In this document: positions 34,724 through 45,784 of the stretch, in pieces | Layout: each line of letters starts with the position of its first letter | Numbering within the stretch: the first letter of the stretch is position 1 | Assembly: GCA_020466095.1 (NCBI GenBank) | Contig: CM035806.1 | Coordinates: 98,608,669-98,672,668, forward strand | Direction: 5' to 3' | From: Chlorops oryzae | Lineage: Eukaryota > Arthropoda > Insecta > Diptera > Chloropidae | DNA: 64,000 nucleotides | Translations under genes and position numbers: made by a program | Notes under the pieces: model-generated | Database searches by the model: none | Seen by the model: only the letters and a program-made list of their open reading frames with translations | What the model was told of the DNA's origin: nothing

Positions 34724-35084
34724 ACATTTGTCTATATCTGTGGACCTTAGTTCTATATGTTACAAGAGTTCTGACTATTGTTTGCTTCCACAAAATATAC
34801 AAAACCTTTATTTAAATTAGCCATTTTTGACACAAAAAGATGCAACCATTAAAAAATAGGCATTTTTAAAAGCATTGACCTCATGTTTTCATTGTGTTGT
34901 AACATCAAATACTTTGAAGCAAGCTGTCGCTAGGCCGGTTAGAACCACTGCGCTGAAAGGTGTCCCAACAGGAACAAAAGAACGCAATATTGTCATATAC
35001 CCTACTTTAAAAACACATCTGAGCGATTTGCATTCGTTTGGCCATTTTTATATTAAATGAAAGTAACAAATTTAGAAAAATTCT
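34724..35084. other. unassigned DNA
   Basis: Apart from the resumed (GTCY)n-family core at the start, nothing is recognised. Confidence 0.3.
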
Positions 35085-35165
35085 CTCCGCCAGCAGGGAG
35101 AGAACCCCGAATCTCTCGAATGATAAGTCACAGCTTAAACCACTGAGCTATCGAAACATTGCCGG
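35085..35165 (-). mobile_element. tRNA-like SINE head, minus strand
   Basis: On the minus strand ATAGCTCAGTGGTTTAAGCT is a good A box and GGGGTTCTCTCCCTGC a degraded B box. The spacing is tRNA-like but the acceptor stem does not pair, so a SINE head or tRNA pseudogene is more likely than a working tRNA. A second B-box-like string, GATTCGATCCCTGCTCC, lies on the plus strand at 35546. Confidence 0.45.
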
Positions 35166-35587
35166 GCGATTGATCAGAATGTGGACTTAAAGCAGAGAAC
35201 AGCAAAAATAAAAAAATTAGAATCCTAGGCAACACTTCAAGACAAATAAAAAAGTTTTGAAAATTCACAGTTTTCCTTCAGGACATACGAGTAGCTCATC
35301 TCTAACGTTTTTCTAATGCAAATTTCACCAGGACTAGTTCTTTTTTATACCCCTTCCAATGCATTGCACTATAGAAAATTAACATTGCGTGAGGGCGGGA
35401 AATCACCAGTTCACTTTTGAACTATAGCTGTTCTGGTGCTGGGGTAACCGATTGAATATATTTGGTATAGTTTAACACTACACCGAAAATTTAAGAATGT
35501 AACTTCTTAATTTTGATATGAATTCTTGTAAAAAATCAGGTCGGCAGATTCGATCCCTGCTCCAGCGAGCGTTTTTTTTTTTAAATG

Positions 35588-35970
35588 TGAAAAATCGTTT
35601 TTCTGGCATTAGGCCCCCATAAGAAAATAAAAACAATTTTATTTTCGTTTTTTCGTCTATATATTTATTATATATAGTTGTCCGGTCTCAATATTTTATG
35701 ACAACAGAAGCAGCAGCACGACTTTGATTTTCTAATTATTTATATTTTTTTTAATTTTTTATGTTTTCTTTTATATTTATTACATTTTTTAATTTTGGAC
35801 AAACATTTAGTGATCGATGCTGTGATAAAATACTCCTGATGATGGCTTTCGAAGAATGCCGAAATATTGAGACCGGACAACTATATATAATAAATATATA
35901 GACGAAGAAACGAAAATAAAATTGTTTTTATTTTCTTATGGGGGCCTAATGCCAGAAAAACGATTTTTCA
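35588..35970. mobile_element. 383-bp foldback element
   Basis: About 110 bp at the left (GAAAAATCGTTTTTCTGGC... to GTCCGGTCTCAATATT) are repeated as a near-perfect inverse at 35858-35970, with some 165 bp between. It is non-coding. The 1.8-kb element starts directly at its right edge. Confidence 0.8.
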
Positions 35971-35973
35971 TAT

Positions 35974-37751
35974 ATGGGCATTTCCACGAAAACGTACCCT
36001 GTGCAACCGCAAAAAAATCACACTTTAACACATTTTTGTTCTTCTTATTAAAACATATATACATGCATCATTTGTTTCATGTAGAGTAATATTAAAAAAT
36101 ATATATGGTTTGTATACAAATTAATTTTGAAATAGTGCTATTTAAACATATCGCAAACAAAAAAATTATCCCTTTTTTGAGCTTTCGCTACAAGCTGTTT
36201 TTGAATATGTGGCAGCACAAATAGATATCAGCTAAAAGTATGTAATTTTATCTGGTTTGCAGAAAAAGTAGAATGCTTTAGGTTATATGTTGAAATTTTT
36301 ACAGACGTTTGGAAAGTTAACCTTAGACTGTCACACCCGTTACCGATAAACTACAAAAAGTTAAATTATCTTTTAGCAAAAGAATTTAACAAAGTGTTAA
36401 CCTGCAGATAGTAAGAAGGTAATTCCGTTTAATAATAAAGCGAAACCTAGTTGGAGTATGTGTGACAGAGATGGCATTTTTAACATTTAAAACGATGTCA
36501 CACCCGTTACTTATTTATTTTCTTGTGTTATATTTTTGGGCCAATTTACCTTACAGTTCATTTATAGTAAATTATAAATAATAAATTTTAAATAATAAAT
36601 AACATATAATAATAAATAATTAATATTAATAAATAATAAATAATAATAAATAATAAAAATAATAAATAATAATAATAAATAATAAATAATAAATAATAAA
36701 TAATAAATAATAAATAATAAATAATAAATAATAAATAATAAATAATAAATAATAAATAATAAATAATAAATAATAAATAATAAATAATAAATAATAAATA
36801 ATAAATAATAAATAATAAATAATAAATAATAAATAATAAATAATAAATAATAAATAATAAATAATAAATAATAAATAATAAATAATAAATAATAAATAAT
36901 AAATAATAAATAATAAATAATAAATAATAAATAATAAATAATAAATAAATAAATAAATAATAATAAAATAATAAAAAAATAAATAAAAAAATAAATAATA
37001 AAATTAAATTATATAAATATATTAATATAGAAGTTTATTATTTATGTATTAATTAGTAGTATATTATAAATGTCTTAATTAATACTGTATGCTGACGACT
37101 CACACTGATCACCACACACAAAACCTTATTCTCAAAACCTTATTATCAAAAAAAGTCTATTCAGTAACAGGAAACCAAAATCGTGTGATAAGAAACCAAA
37201 AACTTTTAAAAGCAAGTTATTTAACGGAAAACGAATGAAGCTGTTTTTACGAAAATACTACGTTGATATTTTTTATAATAGTTACAATGAAATATATTTA
37301 AAAAAACTCGTCTTCCTCATATAACTCTTGTTTCAATTTATATTGTCACACCCGTTACTTTTTTCTGTCACACCCGTTACTTTTGTAAATTGGTATAAAA
37401 CACATACGAATACCAATACATTATAAGTAAATACCTATTCATAGTCAGAATACTCCTTAGAACTGTTGGTTAAACATTCTTTTTGTATGTTTCCTGGAAA
37501 ATTTTACAGAATCGATTAATGAACACAAATAACATGCAAATCCCATTTTGTAACGTCACACCCGTTACCGCCTTTTGAAGGTTTTTAAGGCATTAAAAGT
37601 AATTTTTAACGGATTCTTTGAAATGGTAGAAATACTTTAAAAATGGACGCTTCAAAAATATGCAACACTGTTATCGAAGGGTTGATGGTTTTAGAGAAAT
37701 TTAAAGAATTCGCCTAAATCTGTCACACCCGTTACTATGGAAATACCCATA
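35974..37751. mobile_element. 1.8-kb element with six GTCACACCCGTTAC motifs
   Basis: ATGGGCATTTCCACG at the left and CTATGGAAATACCCAT at the right form imperfect inverted ends. Inside, the 14-mer GTCACACCCGTTAC occurs six times, all in the plus orientation, at 36330, 36497, 37345, 37367, 37555 and 37722. Nothing else in the window has it. No transposase frame is present. I read it as a large non-autonomous element whose motif may be a transposase binding site; an accessory or regulatory role cannot be excluded. Confidence 0.55.
36590..36960. repeat. (TAATAAA)n heptanucleotide array
   Basis: About fifty copies of a 7-bp A/T unit, with less regular AATAAT-type sequence on both sides. Each unit contains AATAAA. 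It lies inside the 1.8-kb motif element, between the second and third 14-mer. Confidence 0.95.
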
Positions 37752-37894
37752 TAGAAATCAAAGGCCGAAAATCGCATGTAAATCACAAGTTTTTTTCTTT
37801 TTTTGGAAAAGTAGATAATATAACATTTACATTATTTAAAAAACTGGAATTAAAAGATTTTACCAAACTTTTTATGCAAAAAAAATTTAAAAAA
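37752..37894. other. unassigned spacer
   Basis: No feature. Confidence 0.3.
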
Positions 37895-38175
37895 AAGATT
37901 CTGCAAGGAATTTTTAGAAAGAGCTTGTGCGTGACGTTTTGGAAGGCCCGACGAAAGCAACTTGTTTTTATTGGTTCGTGTCCAATTTACTTTCTGCTCG
38001 CCGTATTTTTCCCCTCGAAATTTACTTGCCTGTTTTTTTATCCTCCATTTTTACACAACTTCTTTGGCCTGCGGCGGGGTTCGAACTCGGACCTTCCAGA
38101 TTACAAGTCTAGCACACTTCAACTACGCCATCGCGAGATATGATTTCAGCTTGCTACTTAGATTGATTATATCAA
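37895..38175 (-). mobile_element. tRNA-derived SINE, family 2, minus strand
   Basis: Read on the minus strand it matches 31178-31435: GCGATGGCGTAGTTGAAGTG (better A box), GTCCGAGTTCGAACCCC (good B box), TACGGCGAGCAGAAAGTAA in the body and a GCACAAGCTCTTTCT tail. It is the longer and better preserved of the two copies. Confidence 0.75.
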
Positions 38176-38211
38176 TGTAAGTGCTAAACAACTGATTTGT
38201 CTTTTTGAACT

Positions 38212-38957
38212 ATACCCTGCAGGACTTTTATTAACCGATTAGTAAATAAGTTAATAAAAAGCGAACTTTTTCGCAACTGCCTAGAAATCGATTGAAAAGT
38301 CATCTAGACATCAAACAAGCGCAATATAGGAAATTTCTAAAATTTAACTTTATGCCAACTACATCACAACTGACTAGAAATCGATTGAAAAGTCATGCAG
38401 ACATCAACCAAACTGGATACAAAAATAATATATTTCTGATGCTATAATCCAAGGGTATGAATTGCACTCAAAGTTAGTTTAAAAGGCTAACCGAGATTCA
38501 AATCAATAGTCAACCAATCCGTAAAAATTACTCTGATGAGACCCCCAACGGCAGTTCGAAACGTAAGTCAGCCAAAATATTCGCCTATGGATTTCTTTCT
38601 GATGCATCGCTTGAAGAACATTTTCACATTCATAAATAAATTATTCTTCTGCTGCTGAAAACAGAGAAGATGAAACCGAAAAAGGGAATTCTAATGGAAG
38701 TAATTTTTTATTGAACATTTTTTAACCAATTTAAATCAGTTTTTTCGTTTTCTGACTTTAAGTCAACTTAAAAGTAGCCAGATATACTATTTAGTTACAA
38801 AGTCATGCAGGAACGGACAATTGACTACTGCCTAGGAGATCGCCACGTTAAAATAGTGAGTTGAAGCCAAGGAAAGAAGTCGATTAATCAACCAGTTGGG
38901 TTTATTAAAAAGCTAACTTTAAAATAATTTAAAATCGGTTCGATGCCCTGCAGGGTT
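38212..38957. mobile_element. probable TIR element with CCCTGCAGG ends
   Basis: ACCCTGCAGGACTTTTATTA at the left faces CCCTGCAGGGT at the right. Between them CTAGAAATCGATTGAAAAGT occurs twice in direct order (about 38281 and 38374). No coding. The ends are short, so the call is tentative. Confidence 0.4.
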
Positions 38958-39080
38958 GTTTGATATGGTCAACTTATTATTTGACTATATCAAGAAGTTT
39001 TTCATATTCTTCAACAGAAATAATCAGATATTCACATGAAATATATGAGGATATCAAATAAAATGTTTCAATAAAATTTT

Positions 39081-39569
39081 TAGGCTTTTCAGACATAGTG
39101 CTAAATCACGTGATTTAGCTTAATCATTCAAAGCTAAATCACAACTTTTCACACGAAGTCGAAGTGATATAAGTTGACAGCTATCAGCTGAAAAATAGAA
39201 GAAGATGAACACTGTTTGCTTGATTTTTAAAATATGAGCGCCAATATGGACGTTGGAAAGTGGTCAATTGTTTTTTTTTACAATTTTATGCAATTAAATA
39301 ATATTTTGGAGCTGATGTTCAGTGATAACAGCGATTTGGAAAACATTTAGATAGAGATGTGACAGATGTTTTGTTCAAAACTATCGATATTTCGATGAAA
39401 ACGCGGGGTTACATATCGAGTTTGTGTAATTTAGTGCGTGATTTAGCTTAAATCACGCCAAATTTCGTGATTTAGTTTGACATTTTTTGTATGGGTAAAT
39501 TACGTGATTTAGGTCTAAATCACGAATGAATGCTAAATCACGTGATTTAGCCTATGTGTGGAAAGCCTA
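39081..39569. mobile_element. 489-bp MITE built on CTAAATCACGTGATTTAG palindromes
   Basis: The ends TAGGCTTTTCAGACATAG and CTATGTGTGGAAAGCCTA are imperfect inverses. The 18-bp palindrome CTAAATCACGTGATTTAG stands next to each end, and its half TAAATCACG or CGTGATTTA recurs about ten times. Half-site clusters near both ends suggest transposase binding sites. It lies about 0.9 kb upstream of the Sox exon. Confidence 0.75.
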
Positions 39570-40487
39570 TAATACTCTATGCATTCAAAGAGTTTTCTCT
39601 ATGGAAAACGCATATTATTTGGTGATATTTTGGAAATAAAATTTCTGCAAAAAAATGCCATTTAAAAGAACGGAGATATCGATTTTAAGGTGTTTATTTT
39701 AAAAATTCTAATATTACTATTTGCTGCTAAGTATATGATTTATACGAAAATCTACCTCCATTTGCACTACTTTTTTAGTATCCGGTGAAAGGCCTAGTAG
39801 CTTTTAGGAAATTTTCCCGACACGTTGTTGGCCGAAATGTTTTTAATTTAGTTCAAATAATTTTCAACTCAAAAGTTTTGTAGTTGTCGCGTTGAAAGCG
39901 GCACTGTTGCTAAAAAAAAGTTGTAAATTCCTTGGTACAAATATAAAATTGTTGATTCAATATTTGTGCATTTGAATTGAATACTTTTTTGCTACAGTTT
40001 ATCAAGAAGGAAAGTTTTTGTTCTTACAGCGTTTATTTTTCTGTGTACAAAATAAAAGCGCTCTAGAATTAGAGCATGCAAGCAAAACGACCTTCGCTCA
40101 TGTTAGTTTGTACCTGAGTTTATTTGTAATTGCTCCCATCGGCCTTAAAAGATGAAACGTTTTGTAACAGGATTTTTGTTTTTTTTTTTTAACTTACGGT
40201 CGATCTTTAACATCGGCATTTATTGAACACTAGTTAAGAAGTTATGGATGTTCCCACGCCTTAAAACTGTTGTCGAAATCCAATACTCTGCCTGCCTTCA
40301 TCGCACTTTCCTCCAAAGTATACCATAATATTTATATATATATATACATATGTATATAATAATATTAATTTTTATAATTTTATTTCTATACATATTCTTC
40401 AGATAATCAATTTATATGTCAATTATGGCAATTGAAAATCTTTCAAATTCGATTTTAATGAAATTCAATTTTTTCCGCCCGTTTTAG
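39570..40487. other. inferred intron end upstream of the Sox exon
   Basis: No repeat is recognised. The segment ends with a pyrimidine-rich TTTTTTCCGCCCGTTTTAG (40469-40487), a convincing splice acceptor for the Sox exon. Confidence 0.5.
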
Positions 40488-42662
40488 ACCCAGGTCGAGA
40501 GCTTGGCTGATCTTGAATGCCACACACAGCAACACAGCGAACAATTACAGCAATTGCATCAAGACAACTGTTTAAAAGAGCTACAGCAACAACTGTCAGC
40601 GCAGTTTGGTATGGCGGCAGCAACGCCGCCAGCTTTAGTTCCATTCTTACCGGCCTTCTTAAGACCGCCACCACCTTCGCAACCGGTAGCAATGCATACG
40701 CACCATCAAAACCATGGGATATCGTCGTCGCATCAACATCAACATCAACATCATCATCATCATCAACATCAACATCATCAGTCAACTCATCATAAACTGC
40801 CGCCAATGCAACCATTGTGGTCAACGGCAGCTGTCGCAGCAGCTCATATCCAAGCAGCTATAGCTGCAGCAGCTGTTGCTGCAAGTGAGGCGCCGTCGTC
40901 CGCTAAATTGGCCGCGACCGATGAGTATGATATGAATCCATGCACTAGTAATGCAGACGTATCGCTATTTTCCCATTCCCATAGTATATCCTCAACGTCA
41001 CCCAACTCTGTACAGCAGGCCCCATCGATTGCAGCTACGCCGCCCACTCCAGAATCTCCGCGGATACGCGAAGCGCAGTCGACTGCTTGTGCTTTCGATA
41101 ACGAAGACGAGACCGCAAAACAACAATTGTGTTCTCATGATAAAGGGCGCCTTAACGAAGACGATGATGATGATGACGATGACGATGATGATGACGCACC
41201 GCTTAATTTGTCGAAAGATAAATCAGCTTTGGATAGCTCACCTAATTCACCATCTCGTGTAAACATCCACAACAACCATATCCAGAACCACAAAAACAGC
41301 AACAACAATAATAATAATAACAACAACAACAGCAACAACAACAACAACAACCACACCAGCAGCGGCAGTGGCGGCATCAGTCAGCAGCAGCTGCAACAAC
41401 CACAACTACAACAAAGACTAAATACTGTGATACCATTTGATTGCACAGGAAGTTCGGCTCAACCGAGTCTTCACTTGAACAATTCCATGCGCGTTGCAGC
41501 AGTGTTACGACAATATATGCCCTATGCAGCATCGCCACAAAGCAGTCACTCGCCAATCGGTGGTGGTGGTGGTGAATCAACAGGCAACGGCGGCCTGCCA
41601 CAGATAAGAAACTCCACACCCGATTTGATATTCTCCGATTCCGAGAGCCAATTCATGGCCACATGCCATCGAATGTGGAATCCAACCGAGTCATTAAAGA
41701 CAAGTGCCAGCATTGGAAGCACAGCAGAAAAAATCCGTATGAATCGCTCCAACCGAAGCAGCCGCAACAATGAAGTAGCGAATTGCGCAAATGGCGGCGC
41801 TAACGCTGAAATCCCATTATCGCATCGTATGGCCGACTCGCTTAGACAACAACAACAACAACAAACGCATCAAAACTCATCGGGCCCTGCACATAAGTCT
41901 CATGAAGTTCAGTCACTCGGAAATAGTGGCGGCGGTGGTGGTGGTGGTAGGGGTACTGGGAGTATCTCCCCGCACGGTCACAGTCATGGCCATAGTAGTC
42001 ATGGTCATAGCAAACCGCACATTAAAAGACCCATGAACGCCTTTATGGTATGGGCAAAAGATGAACGACGGAAAATCCTCAAAGCCTGCCCGGATATGCA
42101 TAACTCCAACATATCGAAAATATTGGGTGCCCGATGGAAGGCAATGTCGAACTCAGATAAACAACCATATTATGAGGAACAATCACGTCTCTCAAAGCTT
42201 CACATGGAACAGCATCCGGACTATCGATATCGGCCACGGCCCAAGCGAACATGCATAGTCGATGGCAAAAAAATGCGCATTTCGGAATATAAAATGCTGA
42301 TGCGCAATCGGCGTGCTGAGATGAGACAACTTTGGTGTAGGGGTGTACCGGTACCAGTTAGCCCGAATGCACCCACCACCTGCAATAGCTCTATCAGCAA
42401 CGCCAACACAAACACCAACAACGCTGTGGATGACGTTAACGAAAACGTTCAAGCGGCCGCTGCAATGGCAGCTGCTGCCGCATATCATCTCTCGCAAGAC
42501 ATGGTTCATCATACTGGGCCCGGTGTCATCGGTATTGATGAATGTAATCCCGGTACTTCGCCACCGGGTCTGCAGCCGCCTATAGGTTATTATTATTCTG
42601 ATAGCATGTCGCCATTATCGGAAGGAAATGGTACAAGCTTCGATTCCAGAGACAACGACTGA
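40488..42662 (+). CDS. Sox102F: SoxD transcription factor, large terminal coding exon
   Basis: This exon codes for 724 residues of a nuclear HMG-box factor that binds and bends DNA in the minor groove. The HMG box is at about residues 511-589 ([19 protein letters not shown] to RPKRT), followed by the SoxD-type extension [21 protein letters not shown]. The start is a Leu/Gln-rich segment ([18 protein letters not shown]), likely the remnant of the SoxD coiled coil/Q-box used for dimerisation. Then come a His-rich run, poly-Asp with PLNLS at residues 238-242 (the CtBP-binding motif type known in SOX5/6), Asn, Gln and Gly tracts. The frame is open from the acceptor at 40486-40487 and has no ATG at its beginning, so at least one upstream exon is needed. 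It ends at TGA 42660-42662. The symbol follows the Drosophila orthologue; the family call is certain, one-to-one orthology is very likely. Confidence 0.93.
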   Translation, partial: TQVESLADLECHTQQHSEQLQQLHQDNCLKELQQQLSAQFGMAAATPPALVPFLPAFLRPPPPSQPVAMHTHHQNHGISSSHQHQHQHHHHHQHQHHQSTHHKLPPMQPLWSTAAVAAAHIQAAIAAAAVAASEAPSSAKLAATDEYDMNPCTSNADVSLFSHSHSISSTSPNSVQQAPSIAATPPTPESPRIREAQSTACAFDNEDETAKQQLCSHDKGRLNEDDDDDDDDDDDDAPLNLSKDKSALDSSPNSPSRVNIHNNHIQNHKNSNNNNNNNNNNSNNNNNNHTSSGSGGISQQQLQQPQLQQRLNTVIPFDCTGSSAQPSLHLNNSMRVAAVLRQYMPYAASPQSSHSPIGGGGGESTGNGGLPQIRNSTPDLIFSDSESQFMATCHRMWNPTESLKTSASIGSTAEKIRMNRSNRSSRNNEVANCANGGANAEIPLSHRMADSLRQQQQQQTHQNSSGPAHKSHEVQSLGNSGGGGGGGRGTGSISPHGHSHGHSSHGHSKPHIKRPMNAFMVWAKDERRKILKACPDMHNSNISKILGARWKAMSNSDKQPYYEEQSRLSKLHMEQHPDYRYRPRPKRTCIVDGKKMRISEYKMLMRNRRAEMRQLWCRGVPVPVSPNAPTTCNSSISNANTNTNNAVDDVNENVQAAAAMAAAAAYHLSQDMVHHTGPGVIGIDECNPGTSPPGLQPPIGYYYSDSMSPLSEGNGTSFDSRDND

Positions 42663-42858
42663 GCCCGTTTTTTTTTCTTGTCTTTCACATGATGTCTCTA
42701 TGCAAAAAAATTACACACACAGCCGTGGAAAAATCAATCAATCGAAGCCGGTGAAGCTAGTCCAAGAGGGACAAGTCTGAGAGTTGAGACCGACCACTGC
42801 AATTTCGAGCCCCTAAATATGAAAGCATAAAATTGCATTTTATGCATTCGGTTTATTT
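42663..42858 (+). other. start of inferred 3'UTR of the Sox gene
   Basis: Unique sequence after the stop codon, with no AATAAA before the inserted MITE. The transcript therefore probably continues through the MITE. Confidence 0.5.
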
Positions 42859-43391
42859 CAGTGGCGTGTCTAGAGAAATACTGCTTTGATAGTGCTTATA
42901 TTTTCCACAGTGGTACATTGAACAATTATAAGACATTAACCCAAAAAATTTTGGGGGGGGCTAGAGGAAGTTTAGAGAGTTATGGACCAAAAACCAAAAA
43001 AATCCGAAAATTTCATAACGTCCGATTTTGATGAAAATTTATATATAGAATAAGTGAAAAATTCTAAGAATTTTAGCACTAAATTTTTTTCAAAAAACTG
43101 GTCCTTTCTGGACCAGTTTGGAACTAGACCCTAACTAGACTAGTTGTAATCGGTTTCTTGAAAAAATTTTGACGCCAAAATTCATAGCATTTTTCGCTTA
43201 TTCTATATATAAATTTTCATTCAAATCGGACGCCATAAATTTTTCGGATTTTTTGGTTTTTGGTCCATAACTCTCTAAACTTCCTCTAGCCCCCCCCAAA
43301 ATTTTTTGGGTTAATGTCTTATAATTGTTCAATGTACCACTGTGGAAAATATAAGCACTATCAAAGCAGTATTTCTCTGGACACGCCACTG
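42859..43391. mobile_element. 533-bp foldback hAT-type MITE in the inferred 3'UTR
   Basis: It starts CAGTGGCGTGTCTAGAG and ends CTCTGGACACGCCACTG. The 8-bp GTTTATTT at 42851-42858 is repeated at 43392-43399. The two halves (about 240 bp each) are inverse copies of each other around a 50-bp centre near 43125, so the whole element can fold into one long hairpin. CAG ends with an 8-bp duplication are the hAT pattern. A diverged relative is at 45785-46160. Confidence 0.9.
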
Positions 43392-43874
43392 GTTTATTTT
43401 GTTGGAAAATTCTCAAAGTCAAAGGTCTCTATATAGAACCGTTTTTGATGATTTCTGTTTAAAGTGCCATTATATAGTTTTATCGTAGAAAACGCATTGT
43501 TAATGAACAAAAAACAAAAAAAAACAAACAAAAAAAACCCGGAAAAAGCAATGCGAAAAGAAATCACTTAACCCTAAATCCAAGTCCTAAACCTTTAATT
43601 TTAGAAATAGCATTAAGAACAATACAAAACAAGAATATATTAAAATGGAAAGGATAAACTATTTCAATGAATATGCAAATTCAAAGCTTATGTGCCATTT
43701 TGACTTTCTTTTTTTTTAATACAAACACAATTTAATCAATATCTTACAATATCAAAAAAAAAAAAAGATTAATGAATTCGGTTTTATAACAACCATGTAT
43801 ATATGTAGATCAAATACAAACACAAAAAACACGAACACAACCACTGAGAGGTATCGCCTTCAACAATAGTCTAC
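43392..43874 (+). other. inferred 3'UTR or downstream DNA
   Basis: A-rich, otherwise unremarkable. ATTAAA at 43639-43644 is a weak poly(A) signal candidate. Confidence 0.3.
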
Positions 43875-44409
43875 AGCCCAAAATCCAACATTGCAAGAGC
43901 CCGATGCGAGAGGGCGAGACGGGACGCCGCAAATTTCAATACATTCGATCATATGGTTCAAGCTCCAATGTATCGCACTGCGAGACCTCGTAGCGAGAAA
44001 ATTTCGAAAAATTGAATATTTCTCGTTGCGAGGCAATTTGACAGGTTAATGATGTAGCTATTCTTTTGAGTACTCGCTATTGGGTACTCGTTTAAACTAG
44101 TAAAACAAAAACTGTTCACTGTTCCGTGAAAAAGAGCTTTTAAAATATTTCGCGAGCTTTGTTTCATTTTGAAAATTTTTTGAAATTTTTGAATTAAAAT
44201 TTAAACCCAAGTGAAAGCGTATAATTTTTATGAGTACTCGGTACTCGTTAGAATGGTATTTGGTTCAAATATTGCATTACTAGAAGCGAAATTATGCTTT
44301 CATCTGCGTAACGCAAAACTCTCATTGGAGATTGAAATGCGTCATGCAAAACATTTTCATGACGTCGCGCATTCTCGCATCGCGCTCTCGCAATATTGGA
44401 TTTTGGGCT
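43875..44409 (-). mobile_element. 535-bp TIR MITE with 3-bp duplication, copy 2
   Basis: An inverted copy of 24663-25199, with ends AGCCCAAAATCCAACATTGC and GCAATATTGGATTTTGGGCT. TAC stands on both sides (43872-43874 and 44410-44412). Two insertions with two different trinucleotides duplicated support a 3-bp rule. PIF/Harbinger elements duplicate 3 bp but usually TWA, so the class is uncertain. Confidence 0.85.
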
Positions 44410-44479
44410 TACGTCGATGAAATTTCCATCCAAATGTCCGCGATGACTTTAGTGAGAAAATCCTGTCCCATCAACCCTC

Positions 44480-44485
44480 AATAAA
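44480..44485 (+). other. candidate poly(A) signal AATAAA
   Basis: AATAAA followed within 10 bases by GT/T-rich GTTTTTTGTG, the usual arrangement around a cleavage site. If it serves the Sox gene the 3'UTR is about 1.8 kb and contains two MITEs. Not proven. Confidence 0.3.
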
Positions 44486-44509
44486 GTCAAGTTTTTTGTG
44501 ACTCCTATT

Positions 44510-45379
44510 TATTTTTATTATTCTTTTTTTTTGTGCAAAATAAAATGGCCTTCATTTGGTATTTTCGCCGGTTTCAGTGCAGATGTTATTTTTTCCGAAA
44601 AGAGTTTTTTCATTTTATGGTTTATTATTAGATAAATTTTCAAAGCAATCTAACTTTTGCTGCCCGTAAAAGCACTAAGAGAAATTTTGCATGCAACCCA
44701 CAGAGAATTTCGGAGGACGTTTTTCTAGCTCACTTGAAAAACTAACGATTCGCAAATACGTACTAGATATTGAAGTTGCAAGCTGCAACTGCAACATGAA
44801 GAGTGACAAATAAGCATACAACAGTGCCGGCCACGGAAGCAAGCTTGAAGCGACGAGAGCGTAAGCACTCGTACCCAGCCGGGTGTTTTGGTGTATGGGC
44901 GCAAAGTGCATGAAGAAGATAGTGATGAAGAAGTAGATAGATCAACATAAGAAAAGAAAACTTAGTACTTTCTAATTATTTCGCAAGCTGTGTACTATGC
45001 CACACACCCGGTATATAGCTTGTGTATGGAACGAAGCGATCGAAGCCGGTATTTTTTATTATTTCAATATGCCAATACCATACACAGCGAACCCAGTTTT
45101 CACACCACGTCACATCCCAAGACATATATGTTTTAGGAAATTTGGACAGGTCCCGTATATTAGCAGTGTGCTGTGCACCTCCCGCACACAGTTTCGGCTG
45201 GATATGTACACAAAGTTACTCTCAAATGAGAACAAAAAATTTGTTCAGTTGCATAGCAAATGTAGAGCGAGTGGGAGCTACGACGGATGAAGCTAAATGA
45301 GAATTTAAAAAATTCGAAATTGGTACACTTCAAAGAAAAGAAAATTTTTAATAGGTACCTTCAAATAATTTTCTTAATA
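44510..45379. other. unassigned, mostly unique DNA
   Basis: No repeat recognised. Short frames (up to 97 codons) show no domain. Confidence 0.3.
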
Positions 45380-45639
45380 TAGTAGTTACGCTATATAAAA
45401 AAAATCGATTTTCATTCTTATATCCGGTTTTTTCTTATATAAGAGCCCGTTTATAAGAAAATTCTTTCTTATAAAAAAAAAAACTGTTTGTAAGAAAATT
45501 TTTTAAAAACCCAGTTTCTTATATACAATTTTTTTCCATACAAAATGAGTTTTTGGTTTTGGTAAACAGTTTCTTAAAGGCGTGTTTTTCTTATATACGA
45601 GTCTCTTATATACAAGTTTCTTATATAGCGAAACTACTG
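45380..45639. mobile_element. small MITE with TATAAGAAA repeats
   Basis: TAGTAGTTACGCTATATAA at the left faces TTATATAGCGAAACTACTG at the right. The interior repeats TTATAAGAAA/TTTCTTATA about eight times. It is non-coding; no clear target duplication. Confidence 0.65.
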
Positions 45640-45784
45640 TACAGACAACTTAAATAAAAAGTTTTACCATGACATTCGTATGAAAAAAAAAAAATACTTA
45701 CTATTTTCATACGAGTTTTTCGCTGTGTAATGCTCACACATGCACACACAATTAGTAAATGTATTGGTGGTCAACGAAAAGTTT

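Noticed and set aside
40465..42512. Several minus-strand and alternate-frame open frames across the Sox exon
   Set aside because: They are shadows of the repetitive His/Asp/Asn/Gln codons of the Sox coding exon and have no domains.
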